Of a DNA stretch of 64,000 nt, positions 45,406-54,634 are shown piece by piece (position 1 is the stretch's first letter; every line of letters begins with the position of its first letter). Source of the DNA: Advenella alkanexedens (GTDB taxonomy: Bacteria > Pseudomonadota > Gammaproteobacteria > Burkholderiales > Burkholderiaceae_B). The stretch is from NCBI RefSeq assembly GCF_019132845.1, contig NZ_JAHSPR010000006.1:1-64000 (forward strand), written 5' to 3'. A program made the position numbers and the translations under genes. The notes under the pieces were generated by a model. It searched no databases and was not told the DNA's origin. It saw only the letters and a program-made list of their open reading frames with translations.

Positions 45406-45448
45406 AGCCATAAAAACCGCCTGGCAACTCCCTGCGGCTTTTATGGCT
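45406..45448 (+). terminator. Long hairpin after the alcohol dehydrogenase gene
   Basis: AGCCATAAAAACCGC and GCGGCTTTTATGGCT form a 15-pair stem with one mismatch around a 13-base loop. It follows the stop by 15 bases. The next bases are AT-rich but lack a clean T run. Confidence 0.6.
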
Positions 45449-45476
45449 ATGTAATTATTGGTATTCAAGGAAAGAA

Positions 45477-45827
45477 ATGGCTGCCGATCTTGACCATATC
45501 AAGCAAAAGCTGGCGCAGTTTGCCCATGACAGAAAATGGGACAACTACCACTCTCCCAAAAACATCGCCATGGCCCTTACCGTGGAAGCGGCCGAATTGC
45601 AGGAAATTTTCCAATGGATGACAGAGGAAGAGTCCTTGCAGCTCAACAAGCAGAAATTACAGGCGGCAAAGCATGAAATAGCCGATGTTTTCCTGTATTT
45701 ATTAACAATTAGTCGTGTGCTGAATATTGATATCCTTGAAGCTGCGGCAGAAAAGCTGGCACTTAATGAAATTAAATACCCGCTTGATAAAGCGCGGGGT
45801 AATGCAAAAAAATACACCGAACTCTAA
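45477..45827 (+). CDS. MazG-like nucleotide pyrophosphohydrolase
   Basis: 116 residues, AAGGA five bases before the ATG. All-alpha NTP-PPase of the MazG/dCTPase (RS21-C6) group: EAAELQEIFQW (37-47) and HEIADVFLYL (66-75) supply the metal-binding Glu/Asp residues. It hydrolyses non-canonical or dCTP-like nucleotides to NMP and pyrophosphate, a housecleaning role. 18 bases separate it from the next gene, probably one transcript. Confidence 0.9.
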   Translation: MAADLDHIKQKLAQFAHDRKWDNYHSPKNIAMALTVEAAELQEIFQWMTEEESLQLNKQKLQAAKHEIADVFLYLLTISRVLNIDILEAAAEKLALNEIKYPLDKARGNAKKYTEL

Positions 45828-45845
45828 AAGCGAAAGGAACCCAAT

Positions 45846-46694
45846 ATGCAGGACGTTGTCTATCTTTCCAACCTGTTAAGCCAGGACTCCATTCCTGATG
45901 GAAAGAATGTTGAATTGCACAATGATTTTCAACAAGATGTCATCCTGGAGCTTCAGGCCCGTCATTGGCCTGCGCTGTTCTGGTGGGCCCTGTTTGACGA
46001 TACCCATATCCGTACTGCCCGTCTTGGCGATGACCCAAAAGTTGTTTACCCTTATCTCAGTGCCCCCACTGCCGAAGCGCTCAAGCACTGGGCCAACCGC
46101 TTCGAAGCACTTGAAAAAATCCTGCCCGAGCCCTGGCAACCCATTCTGAAAGCCTTTGATACTTTACTGAAAGAAAAGATGACTGGGGCTTTTATGATCA
46201 TACGAACCACTTATTTACCTGACATTACCAATGCCACGGGTGAAGACTGGCGCTTCATGCTAAGAAGCCGCGCCCGCGACTGGCAAAAACTCAAGGATGG
46301 CATGCCGCTGAATAAACTGGGTGCCGACAGCGACCTGAAATTCGAAATCAAAGGTCTTCTGGAGGAACTTGAGGCACCCAATGTCGACCCTTTCCCGATC
46401 TTGAGCGGACGGGCCACAAATATCTGGCCCCTGCCTGATCTGGAAGCCACCATCAAGACCAACCAAAAGCAGTATCTGGAAAAACTGGTACCCGAAGCTG
46501 ACGAAACACCAGCCCCCGAAGCCGCTTCAGCCAGCCCTCATAAAGCCCCGGCAGAAGAGCCTGTCAGCACTGAGCCTGTTGCCAATATTCCCGAACAGAT
46601 CCCCGACACAAGCGGTCCCAAAAACAATGTTTCAGTATTCCGGTTCATTGTTATTTTGCTGATTATTTTTGCCGCCTACTTTGCGCTAACCTGA
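45846..46694 (+). CDS. Unknown protein with C-terminal membrane anchor
   Basis: 282 residues, good site AAAGGA before the ATG. No family recognised. Residues 1-215 look like a soluble, mostly helical domain (HWPALFWWALFDD, ALKHWANRFEALEKIL, GEDWRFMLRSRARDWQKL). Residues 220-258 are Pro/Ala/Glu-rich linker. Residues about 265-281 (FIVILLIIFAAYFAL) form one hydrophobic segment at the very end, so the protein is likely tail-anchored with the large domain in the cytoplasm. It is next to the MazG-like gene. Function unknown. Confidence 0.8.
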   Translation: MQDVVYLSNLLSQDSIPDGKNVELHNDFQQDVILELQARHWPALFWWALFDDTHIRTARLGDDPKVVYPYLSAPTAEALKHWANRFEALEKILPEPWQPILKAFDTLLKEKMTGAFMIIRTTYLPDITNATGEDWRFMLRSRARDWQKLKDGMPLNKLGADSDLKFEIKGLLEELEAPNVDPFPILSGRATNIWPLPDLEATIKTNQKQYLEKLVPEADETPAPEAASASPHKAPAEEPVSTEPVANIPEQIPDTSGPKNNVSVFRFIVILLIIFAAYFALT

Positions 46695-46751
46695 GCTCAT
46701 CCACGGCAAATACAATAATGTGTTGTCGGCATAATAGCGGATACACCCAGC

Positions 46752-47690
46752 TTAATAACCCACTTCCCGTGAAACAATGCCGCCAATATCCCGGCCATTT
46801 TCCAGATCGGTGATTTTCTGATTGATCTGTGCCAGGGCAAGCTCGTCATTGGTAGGACCGGAAATATGCGGTGTCACGATAATATTGGGATGTATCCAGA
46901 AAGGATGTCCCTGGGGCAAAGGTTCGGTACAGAAAACATCCAGCACCGCCTTGCCAATATGACCCGATTTCATCAGTTCAAGCAGATCATCTTCTTGAAG
47001 ATGTTCACCACGGCCAATATTAATAAGGCTGGCCGGTGCCTGCAATTGAGACAGGGTTTGTTGGTTAAGGATAGCCCTGGTTTGCTGCGTAAGTGGCAAG
47101 ACATTAATCAAAACCTGTGTGCTTCGCAAAAAATCGGGCAAGCCGTTTTCTCCTGCATAAGTGTGTACACCCTGCAGTTTGCGTTCGGTGCGCGACCAGC
47201 CATGTACTGTATATCCCAACCCTGTCAGAGCCTGTGCAATTTTTTGTCCAATCACCCCCAACCCCATCACGCCCACGGCAATCTGACTGGCTGACGGCTC
47301 GGGCAAGGGCTTCCATTGCTGCTGTTGCTGAAACAAGGCATACCGGTCAAACGGACGGGTTATTTTTGACAGGTAGTGAATGACATACTCCAGCATTTTA
47401 TCAGCCAGGCCCGCATCCTCAAGCCGGACAATCTGGACCTGATCCGGTAAACCCGGTTGACGCAAAATGGCATCCACCCCGGCGCCCATATTGAACAGGT
47501 ATTGAAGAGCAGGATAATCTTCAAACAACGAAACGGGTGGCTTCCAGACGATGGCCCTGCTAACCCCCGCATCGGGTTGACTGATGCCTGGCTGGTATAC
47601 AATAGCATGCCAATGAGGATAATGCGCCTTGATGATTTTCAACCAGTTATCGGTATATTCGTGTGACTCGGAAGCCAGAATAATATTCAA
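46752..47690 (-). CDS. ghrA: Glyoxylate/hydroxypyruvate reductase A (GhrA-like)
   Basis: 312 residues. TTG start (LNIILASESH), with AAAGGG six bases upstream. D-2-hydroxyacid dehydrogenase fold: GVMGLGVIGQKIAQAL (NAD(P) loop), SLINIGRGEHL (catalytic Arg), DVFCTEPLPQGHPFW (Glu) and TPHISGPT (His). FNMGAGVDAIL is common in GhrA. It reduces glyoxylate and hydroxypyruvate in the cytosol. Alone on the minus strand. Confidence 0.92.
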   Translation of the reverse strand: MNIILASESHEYTDNWLKIIKAHYPHWHAIVYQPGISQPDAGVSRAIVWKPPVSLFEDYPALQYLFNMGAGVDAILRQPGLPDQVQIVRLEDAGLADKMLEYVIHYLSKITRPFDRYALFQQQQQWKPLPEPSASQIAVGVMGLGVIGQKIAQALTGLGYTVHGWSRTERKLQGVHTYAGENGLPDFLRSTQVLINVLPLTQQTRAILNQQTLSQLQAPASLINIGRGEHLQEDDLLELMKSGHIGKAVLDVFCTEPLPQGHPFWIHPNIIVTPHISGPTNDELALAQINQKITDLENGRDIGGIVSREVGY

Positions 47691-47732
47691 TTTATACCCT
47701 TTACAGTCGTATGGTTTATTTGTCCGGATATT

Positions 47733-48920
47733 TTATTTACTCAAATATTTTTCCGTCAGCCTGACCCAAAAAGAAGCGCCTATGCCAAGCAGATTGTCAT
47801 TGAAATCATAACTGGGATTATGCAACAGGCAAGGACCCAGGCCATGGTCAGGTTGTCGGTGGGAACCATCGCCATTACCCAGGAAGATATAACTGCCAGG
47901 CCTTTTCTGCAGCATAAAGGCAAAGTCCTCCGAGGGCATGACCGGCTCGTGCTCGAAAACATATTCCACACTTTTTTCTGCCCCATACAGCTCTCGCATG
48001 ACCTCGGCACACAGTTCAGTTTCCGCCTCACTGTTAACCAAAGCCGGATAACGCCGCTCGAAGGTGACTTCGCTGGTACAACCAAACGCATTGGCAATTT
48101 GTGCGGCAAGCTGTTTCATGCGGGCCTCAATCAAATCAACCACTTCATCGGAAAAGGCACGTACTGCCCCGCCAATCCAGCCATGATCGGGAATCACATT
48201 GCTTGCCGTACCGGCATGGATTTGGGTAATGGACAGCACCGCGGCATCAATGGGACGGATATTTCGTGACACCACAGTTTGCAAAGCCTGCACCAGTTGC
48301 GCAATGACCGGAACCGGATCGGCACTGTCTTGCGGTGCTGCGGCATGTCCACCCTTGCCCCGTATATTGATCCGAAAAATATTGCTGGATGCCATTAACG
48401 GCCCGGCACGATAGCCAAAACTACCTTCAGGCATGCCGGGCCAGTTATGCAGGCCAAATACGGCATCGCAGGGAAAGCGCTCAAACAGACCGTCTTCGAT
48501 CATGGCTTTGGCTCCGGCCCCCCCTTCTTCGGCGGGCTGGAAAATAAACCGGACCGTACCGTCAAAATTGCGATTTTCACTTAAATATTTCGCAGCGGCC
48601 AGCAAGATGGCCGTATGCCCGTCATGCCCGCAGCCATGCATTTTTCCGTCATGTAGGGACCGGTGGGCAAAATTGTTTTCTTCCTGAATGGGCAAGGCAT
48701 CCATATCTGCCCGCAAACCAATGGATTTATTTGAAGTTCCCGCCTTGATGCTGCCCACCACACCGGTTTTCCCGATACCTGTTGTGCACGCGATGCCCCA
48801 CTTTTTTAATTTTTGCTCTACCAGTGCGGCGGTACGGTGCTCTTCATAACACAGTTCGGGATGCGCATGGATGTCTCGCCGGATAGCGATGATTTCATCA
48901 ATGCCGGTAAACTTGATCAT
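47733..48920 (-). CDS. M20 family amidohydrolase (hippurate hydrolase-like)
   Basis: 395 residues from the ATG at 48920 (GGAA seven bases upstream); a TTG at 48950 is in frame. Metal-site motifs: RRDIHAHPELCYEEHRTA, MHGCGHDGHTA, FQPAEEGGAGAKAMI, and FGLHNWP; the lid domain has GKGGHAAAPQ. Cytosolic enzymes of this group hydrolyse N-acyl amino acids, hippurate or IAA conjugates. Substrate unknown. Confidence 0.9.
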   Translation of the reverse strand: MIKFTGIDEIIAIRRDIHAHPELCYEEHRTAALVEQKLKKWGIACTTGIGKTGVVGSIKAGTSNKSIGLRADMDALPIQEENNFAHRSLHDGKMHGCGHDGHTAILLAAAKYLSENRNFDGTVRFIFQPAEEGGAGAKAMIEDGLFERFPCDAVFGLHNWPGMPEGSFGYRAGPLMASSNIFRINIRGKGGHAAAPQDSADPVPVIAQLVQALQTVVSRNIRPIDAAVLSITQIHAGTASNVIPDHGWIGGAVRAFSDEVVDLIEARMKQLAAQIANAFGCTSEVTFERRYPALVNSEAETELCAEVMRELYGAEKSVEYVFEHEPVMPSEDFAFMLQKRPGSYIFLGNGDGSHRQPDHGLGPCLLHNPSYDFNDNLLGIGASFWVRLTEKYLSK

Positions 48921-48974
48921 AAGAATTTCCGGTGATTCGTAACCGGACAATCATAGTCTCGTTTGGTAAAAATG

Positions 48975-49997
48975 TCACCTAGGGAAAGCCGCAGCCGCCC
49001 TTTGAAGACGGTCATTGACCGCTTCCCAGCGCTGGTCTTCAGGCAAGGCCTGGATGCAGATGCGCTGATAGCCCAGCTGGTCTACCCGACGCAAAAAAGC
49101 GTATAAATCATGCGCATATTGCACCGGTTCATTGGAAACCTCAAACCAATCTATCCCTTCAATGTCAGCTTGTCGACCCGCATCAAAGACACAAACCGCC
49201 CATTTTTCTCCTGCCGGCACCCGATCCTGCAGCTTGCCTTGCACCAACTCTTGGGCCGTCAACAACATCAGGGGAGTACGTGGCGCATAATGCGCCTTGA
49301 GCGTGCCCGATGCCCGTGGCGCATGATGATCGGGCAACTGCGGTGCATAACCCAGTACCTTAGCTATCTGGCTGGCACTGATATGCCCTGGCCGCAGCAA
49401 AACGGCCCCTACACCCTGACGGATCCGAGACAAGTCAACAATCGTGGATTCAATACCAATATCGGCTGCTCCTCCTTCAAGGACAGGCATCCCCTTGGCC
49501 ACCTCTTCAGGAAATTCGCTTATGACATGTTCTGCCAAAGTGGGTGATACCTGGCCAAATTTATTGGCCGATGGCGCGGCAACGCCGCCTTGTCCCGAAG
49601 GCTTGAGCCGGGCAAACTGCTGCAGCAGGGCCTGGGCCACGGGATGGGACGGGCAACGAATGCCCACACTATCCTGACCACCACTGACAGTATCGGGTAT
49701 ATGACTAGCCCGTTGCAAGATAAGGGTTAGCGGGCCTGGCCAGAATGCCTTGATCAACTGATGTGCTTCTTCGGGAATATCGGTCGCCCAATAAGACAAA
49801 TCGGCCTCGGGGGCCACATGTACAATAACCGGATGATTGGAAGGCCGACCCTTGGCCTGATAGATTTTTTCAACGGCCTGCGGGTTTTCGGCATCGGCTC
49901 CCAAACCGTAAACCGTTTCGGTAGGGAAGGCCACCAGCTCACCCTGTGCCAAACGCCTGGCTGCCCTGAGAATTTCCTGCTCCTGGTCTGCTTGCAT
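48975..49997 (-). CDS. L-threonylcarbamoyladenylate synthase, Sua5 type
   Basis: 340 residues. N-terminal YrdC/TsaC domain (FPTETVYGLGADA, KIYQAKGRPSNHPVIVH, WPGPLTLIL, GIRCPSHPVA, APSANKFGQVSPT, IESTIVDL), followed by a C-terminal Sua5 domain, making it the long form rather than TsaC. It makes threonylcarbamoyl-AMP from Thr, bicarbonate and ATP for t6A37 of tRNA. Its ATG follows the purK stop with no gap, so it is the last gene of purC-purE-purK-sua5. Confidence 0.95.
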   Translation of the reverse strand: MQADQEQEILRAARRLAQGELVAFPTETVYGLGADAENPQAVEKIYQAKGRPSNHPVIVHVAPEADLSYWATDIPEEAHQLIKAFWPGPLTLILQRASHIPDTVSGGQDSVGIRCPSHPVAQALLQQFARLKPSGQGGVAAPSANKFGQVSPTLAEHVISEFPEEVAKGMPVLEGGAADIGIESTIVDLSRIRQGVGAVLLRPGHISASQIAKVLGYAPQLPDHHAPRASGTLKAHYAPRTPLMLLTAQELVQGKLQDRVPAGEKWAVCVFDAGRQADIEGIDWFEVSNEPVQYAHDLYAFLRRVDQLGYQRICIQALPEDQRWEAVNDRLQRAAAAFPR

Positions 49998-51182
49998 TTA
50001 CAGTACCTGGCTTAAATTAAGGATCTTACTGATCTGACGGGCATGGGCAAGTGCAGTATCAAAATTTTCGTGAACCACGTTTACATGCCCCATCTTACGC
50101 CCCTTGCGGGCTTCGCTTTTGCCATACAGATGCAGGGACACGCCCGGCAAGGCCAATACCTTTTCCCAGACCGGTTCGGCAAACGCCCCCGTCTCGGGGT
50201 GGAACCAGCTGTCACCCAAAATATTAAGCATGATGGCGGGTGCCCGTAATTGAGTGGAACCCAGTGGCATGCCGGCCATGACACGTACCTGCTGCTCGAA
50301 CTGGCTGCTGGCACAGGCATTCATGGTGTAGTGACCACTGTTATGCGGACGCGGTGCCACCTCATTGGCCACCAGGCTGTTATCGTCCAGAATGAAAAAC
50401 TCGATGCACAGCACACCAAAATAATTCAGGCCTTCGGCAATCTTAATGGCCGCCTGTTTGGCCTGATGCTGGATACTTTCAGCGATAAGCCCCGGATTCA
50501 CCACGGTAGTAGCCAGAATGCCATTGACATGGGTATTTTGACCAATCGGGAAAACCGCCACCTCTCCATCGAAACCACGCGCCATCACCACCGAAATTTC
50601 TTCTTTCAGGGGCAGCATCGCTTCCAGTACACAAGGCACATTACCGAAGGACTCAAAAGCGGCAAGCGCTTCCTGGACATTGGCAACACGCGCCTGTCCT
50701 TTGCCGTCATAACCCAACCGGGCAGCCTTGAGAATGCCCGGGAACAGATGTTGCCCGGCCTTTTCCAGATCGGCAGCCGAGCGGACTTCGGCATAAGGGG
50801 CAACCGGGATGCCTTGCGAGGCAATAAAGGCCTTTTCCGCAATGCGATCCTGCACCACGGCTACTGCCGCCGCACCAGGACTGACCCGGCAATTTTCTGA
50901 CAACTGTTTCAGACTGGCAGCGGGCACGTTTTCAAATTCAGTGGTAACCACCCGCGTAAGGGCGGCCAATTCATCCAGCCCTTTTACATCATCGTAGGCC
51001 GCAAACACCTGTTTTTCGGCAACAGTGCCGGCAGGACTGTCCTGGGCCGGGTCAAGCACCACGACTTTATACCCCATGCTTTGTGCTGCATGACAAAACA
51101 TGCGGCCCAGTTGCCCCCCACCCAACATGCCAAGCCACTGGCCGGGATAAACAACAGCAGAAGTCAATACAGTATTATTCAT
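49998..51182 (-). CDS. purK: N5-carboxyaminoimidazole ribonucleotide synthase PurK
   Basis: 394 residues. ATP-grasp enzyme: GMLGGGQLGRMFCHAA, VVTTEFENVPA, AARLGYDGKGQ and NEVAPRPHNSGHYT. It converts AIR, ATP and bicarbonate to N5-CAIR, the substrate of PurE encoded 30 bases upstream. Its stop TAA touches the ATG of sua5. Confidence 0.96.
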   Translation of the reverse strand: MNNTVLTSAVVYPGQWLGMLGGGQLGRMFCHAAQSMGYKVVVLDPAQDSPAGTVAEKQVFAAYDDVKGLDELAALTRVVTTEFENVPAASLKQLSENCRVSPGAAAVAVVQDRIAEKAFIASQGIPVAPYAEVRSAADLEKAGQHLFPGILKAARLGYDGKGQARVANVQEALAAFESFGNVPCVLEAMLPLKEEISVVMARGFDGEVAVFPIGQNTHVNGILATTVVNPGLIAESIQHQAKQAAIKIAEGLNYFGVLCIEFFILDDNSLVANEVAPRPHNSGHYTMNACASSQFEQQVRVMAGMPLGSTQLRAPAIMLNILGDSWFHPETGAFAEPVWEKVLALPGVSLHLYGKSEARKGRKMGHVNVVHENFDTALAHARQISKILNLSQVL

Positions 51183-51212
51183 AAGAGATAAAAATTTTGG
51201 TTTGCAAAAACA

Positions 51213-51716
51213 CTAAGCCGAAGGTGGCAAGGTCATGGCGCGCGCGGCAGCCGTTTGTTTTTCACGAAAGGCCAGCAATTTTTCACGCAACTGGGGATTG
51301 GTCATGGCCAGGGTGGCAATGGCATGCAGGGCCGCATTGGCCGCACCGGCCTCGCCAATGGCAAACGTGGCCACCGGGACGCCCTTGGGCATTTGCACAA
51401 TGGAAAGCAGGGAATCTTCACCTTTCAGGTAACGGGAAGGAACCGGCACCCCAAACACCGGAACTTCAGTCAAGGCCGCCATCATGCCCGGCAGGTGGGC
51501 AGCGCCCCCGGCACCGGCAATAATCGCACGAATACCGTCATTGTAAGCACGGGCACCGTAAGCCACCATATCGTGTGGCATGCGATGCGCTGAAATAACC
51601 TGCGCCTGGTAAGGCACACCAAACTCTTCCAGCATCCGGGTTGCATGCTGCATGACCTCCCAGTCACTGGAGGAGCCCATTATAACGCCCACAACCGGCT
51701 TGATATTGTCGCTCAT
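51213..51716 (-). CDS. purE: N5-CAIR mutase PurE
   Basis: 167 residues, class I Pur[24 protein letters not shown] and [15 protein letters not shown] bind the nucleotide and carry the catalytic His. It converts N5-CAIR to CAIR in purine synthesis, downstream of PurK. 13 bases from the purC stop. Confidence 0.97.
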   Translation of the reverse strand: MSDNIKPVVGVIMGSSSDWEVMQHATRMLEEFGVPYQAQVISAHRMPHDMVAYGARAYNDGIRAIIAGAGGAAHLPGMMAALTEVPVFGVPVPSRYLKGEDSLLSIVQMPKGVPVATFAIGEAGAANAALHAIATLAMTNPQLREKLLAFREKQTAAARAMTLPPSA

Positions 51717-51729
51717 GATATTCCTTTTC

Positions 51730-52611
51730 TTATGCCAGCAGACGGTCTACCGCCTCACGATATTTGGCGGCTGTTTTTTCAAGTACATCTTGTGGCAGAC
51801 GGGGAGCTGGCGGGGTTTTGTCCCAAGGCTGGGTTTCAAGCCAGTCACGCACAAACTGCTTGTCAAATGAAGGAGGACTGATACCTTCCTGATAGCTGTC
51901 AGCTGGCCAGAAACGGGAGGAGTCGGGGGTTAGCACTTCATCCATCAAATACAGCTGATTATTTTCATCCAGACCAAACTCGAACTTGGTGTCGGCGATG
52001 ATAATACCTTTTTCCGCGGCAAAACTGGCCGCTTCCGCATACAGTTTCAGGGTAATGTCACGGATTTTCTCTGCCAGTTCCTGCCCCACTTCTTTCACCA
52101 CATGGGAAAAATCCACGTTTTCATCGTGTGAGCCGAACTCGGCCTTGGCAGCTGGCGTGAAAAGAGGTTCAGGCAGTTTGCTGGCCAGTTTCAAGCCTTC
52201 CGGTAACTTCACGCCGCAAACCGTACCGGTTTCCTGGTAATCCTTCCAACCGGAACCAATAAGATAACCACGGGCCACCGCTTCAACCAACACAGGCTTT
52301 AAGCGTTTGACAACGACAGCACGGCCTATAACCTGATCAACCTCATCAGGGGCCACCACATCTTCAGGCCTCATATTGGTCGAGTGATTGGGAATAATGT
52401 GCGCCAGTTTTTTCAGCCAGAACCCGGTTAATTCGGTAAGTACCTTGCCTTTGCCCGGAATCGGATCATCAAGAATGACGTCAAACGCGGAAATGCGGTC
52501 GCTGGCAATGATAAGCAGCTTATCATCACCCACGGCATACATGTCACGTACTTTACCGCGTGCCAGCAATGGTAATGATTTGATGGTTGATTGATGAAGT
52601 GCAGTAGCCAC
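51730..52611 (-). CDS. purC: SAICAR synthase PurC
   Basis: 293 residues, longer plant/yeast-like form rather than the ~240 of E. coli. GTG start with AAGGG seven bases upstream. Motifs: [74 protein letters not shown]. It joins CAIR and aspartate with ATP. First gene of purC-purE-purK-sua5. Confidence 0.96.
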   Translation of the reverse strand: MATALHQSTIKSLPLLARGKVRDMYAVGDDKLLIIASDRISAFDVILDDPIPGKGKVLTELTGFWLKKLAHIIPNHSTNMRPEDVVAPDEVDQVIGRAVVVKRLKPVLVEAVARGYLIGSGWKDYQETGTVCGVKLPEGLKLASKLPEPLFTPAAKAEFGSHDENVDFSHVVKEVGQELAEKIRDITLKLYAEAASFAAEKGIIIADTKFEFGLDENNQLYLMDEVLTPDSSRFWPADSYQEGISPPSFDKQFVRDWLETQPWDKTPPAPRLPQDVLEKTAAKYREAVDRLLA

Positions 52612-52701
52612 TTGTAACCCTTAAGTTTGGTTGGAATGGATATGTGCGTTATGACAAAAACCATAACGGATCAAACCCGATATTTTAACGCTTTAAATAA
52701 A

Positions 52702-52735
52702 AAATCCCGCCCCAAATGAATAGAAGACGGGATTT
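52702..52735 (-). terminator. Rho-independent terminator of the aldolase gene
   Basis: AAATCCCG / CGGGATTT with an 18-base loop; on the minus strand a T run follows. 37 bases after the stop at 52772 and upstream of purC. Confidence 0.8.
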
Positions 52736-52771
52736 TTAATACCGGCATTTGCCTTTTATGCAAACAGGAAT

Positions 52772-53836
52772 TTATTTAACCTGCTGATCGAGCTTGCCGG
52801 CCGCATACAGGGAAGCCATTTCAGACAGGCTGACCGGTTTGATTTTGCTGGCATTACCTGCCGTACCAAAGGCTTCGTAACGGGCAATACAGATTTTTTT
52901 CGCTGCTTCACGGGCAGGTTTGTTGTATTCACGCGGATCGAATTTGGACGGATTTTCAGCCAAAAAGCGACGAATCGCGCCCGTCATGGCAAGACGGATA
53001 TCGGTATCGATATTGATTTTGCGCACACCATATTTAATGGCTTCCTGGATTTCTTCAACCGGTACACCATAGGTTTCTTTCATGTCGCCACCAAATTCGC
53101 GAATTTCAGCCAACAACTCTTGTGGCACGCTTGAGCTGCCATGCATGACCAGGTGGGTATTGGGCAGGCGAGCGTGAATTTCCTTGATGCGCTGGATAGA
53201 CAGGATATCGCCTGTTGGCTTGCGGGTAAATTTATACGCACCATGGCTGGTGCCAATCGCAATCGCCAGGGCGTCAAGCTGGGTTTTACGCACAAAATCG
53301 GCAGCCTGCTCGGGATCGGTCAGCAACTGGTCAATCGTGAGTTTACCGTCGGCACCGTGGCCGTCTTCCTTGTCACCTTCCATGGTTTCCAGTGAACCCA
53401 GGCAGCCCAGTTCACCTTCAACGGTCACACCCAGTTTATGGGCCATGTCCACCACTTTTTTGGTCACTTCCACATTGTATTCATAATCGGCAATGGTTTT
53501 GCCATCTGACATCAGGGATCCGTCCATCATGACGCTGGAAAAACCCAGATTAATGGCGCCCTGGCAAATTTCGGGAGACTGCCCGTGGTCCTGGTGCATA
53601 ACGACCGGAATTTCAGGGTAGCTTTCAACCGCAGCCTGGATCAAATACTTCAGAAAGCCTTCGCCTGCATATTTGCGGGCACCGGCAGAGGCTTGCATGA
53701 TAACCGGACTATTGGTTTCCTTGGCCGCTTCCATGATGGCCTGGACCTGCTCAAGATTGTTAACGTTAAAAGCAGGAATGCCGTAACCGTTTTCGGCCGC
53801 ATGGTCGAGCAACTGACGCATTGAAACTAATGCCAT
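52772..53836 (-). CDS. fba: Class II fructose-bisphosphate aldolase
   Basis: 354 residues, zinc-dependent, cytosolic. [20 protein letters not shown] (zinc His), [42 protein letters not shown] and [12 protein letters not shown] are diagnostic of the CbbA/Fba subgroup of Burkholderiales. It splits fructose-1,6-bisphosphate in glycolysis and makes it in gluconeogenesis. Confidence 0.97.
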   Translation of the reverse strand: MALVSMRQLLDHAAENGYGIPAFNVNNLEQVQAIMEAAKETNSPVIMQASAGARKYAGEGFLKYLIQAAVESYPEIPVVMHQDHGQSPEICQGAINLGFSSVMMDGSLMSDGKTIADYEYNVEVTKKVVDMAHKLGVTVEGELGCLGSLETMEGDKEDGHGADGKLTIDQLLTDPEQAADFVRKTQLDALAIAIGTSHGAYKFTRKPTGDILSIQRIKEIHARLPNTHLVMHGSSSVPQELLAEIREFGGDMKETYGVPVEEIQEAIKYGVRKINIDTDIRLAMTGAIRRFLAENPSKFDPREYNKPAREAAKKICIARYEAFGTAGNASKIKPVSLSEMASLYAAGKLDQQVK

Positions 53837-54120
53837 GTGATATTCTCCTAGAGGATCTATGTCAAATTTCCGAATTGCCCATATTTTACGTGGGTTTGTG
53901 TTTTTTTACCCAAGTTTCCCCCCTACCGGCAAATTTTGCAAACGAGTACGTTTTTTGTAATATGAATCATGCCTGAAAGGCCAGGTTTGCCACGCCTCTG
54001 ATCAACTGAAAACGCACGATGAACAAAATCAATCCAAATCAAGAAACTTTTGAGATTTAGCAAAGTAATTTTTGCACATCGGACTTACAATTTGTTTAAT
54101 CTATTCTAGTACTCAATATT
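53837..54120. promoter_or_regulatory. Divergent promoter region of fba and the DUF2946/cyd group
   Basis: About 280 bases, AT-rich. It must hold the fba promoter and probably the promoter for the plus-strand genes. I could not find a clear FNR box or a confident promoter. 53981-54030 has two imperfect CCAGGTTTG / CAAATC-type repeats but nothing strong. Confidence 0.4.
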
Positions 54121-54537
54121 GTGAACCGTTATAAAAACCGCTCTCTCCACTGTACTTTATGGGTCATCCTCATTGTGATGACCCTGGCTGCGGTTTCACC
54201 TTCCGTCTCATCGCTTTTGGGCACAGACTCCATCACACCCTTACCCTTCACCCTCGAAATCTGCGATTCATCCGGCAACAGTAAAACCTTAACCATCAGC
54301 AGCAATGCATCACTCGGTCCGGACTCTGCCGCCCACACCTCCGATATCCACTGCCTGCTCTGCATTCTTTCCGAATCCCAGGCAGCCATTGTCACGCTGG
54401 CCTGTATCCTGCTCCTCGGATTTATCGCCCGTCAAGTCATCACGATTGTTTACCACGAATGGCAACTGCTCATTCGCACTATCCGCTGGCGACCTAACCG
54501 CAGCCAGGCTCCTCCTCAGTTTCCCCTGTTTTCCTAA
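54121..54537 (+). CDS. DUF2946-like membrane-associated protein
   Basis: 138 residues, GTG start without a clear ribosome binding site (a later ATG at 54178 is in frame). An N-terminal hydrophobic segment (LWVILIVMTLAAVSPSVSS), then EICDSSGNSKTL and HCLLC, the Cys/His pattern of DUF2946 proteins, and a second hydrophobic segment near residue 90-105 before a basic, Pro-rich tail. DUF2946 proteins often occur with copper genes. Here it lies 97 bases before cydA, so a role in oxidase maturation or metal supply is possible but not shown. Confidence 0.7.
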   Translation: MNRYKNRSLHCTLWVILIVMTLAAVSPSVSSLLGTDSITPLPFTLEICDSSGNSKTLTISSNASLGPDSAAHTSDIHCLLCILSESQAAIVTLACILLLGFIARQVITIVYHEWQLLIRTIRWRPNRSQAPPQFPLFS

Positions 54538-54634
54538 CCAGAAAATTTTTCATTGCATTTATCAAGGTGAATGTCACGTCTGCTGACATACGCCCCCCTT
54601 TCATTCCAGAAAAAGTCTCAAGGAGTAAATCCGC

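Noticed and set aside
53837-54120. FNR box upstream of the cyd group
   Set aside because: Several TTGTAAT/AATCA pieces occur near 53957 but spacing does not fit TTGAT-N4-ATCAA.
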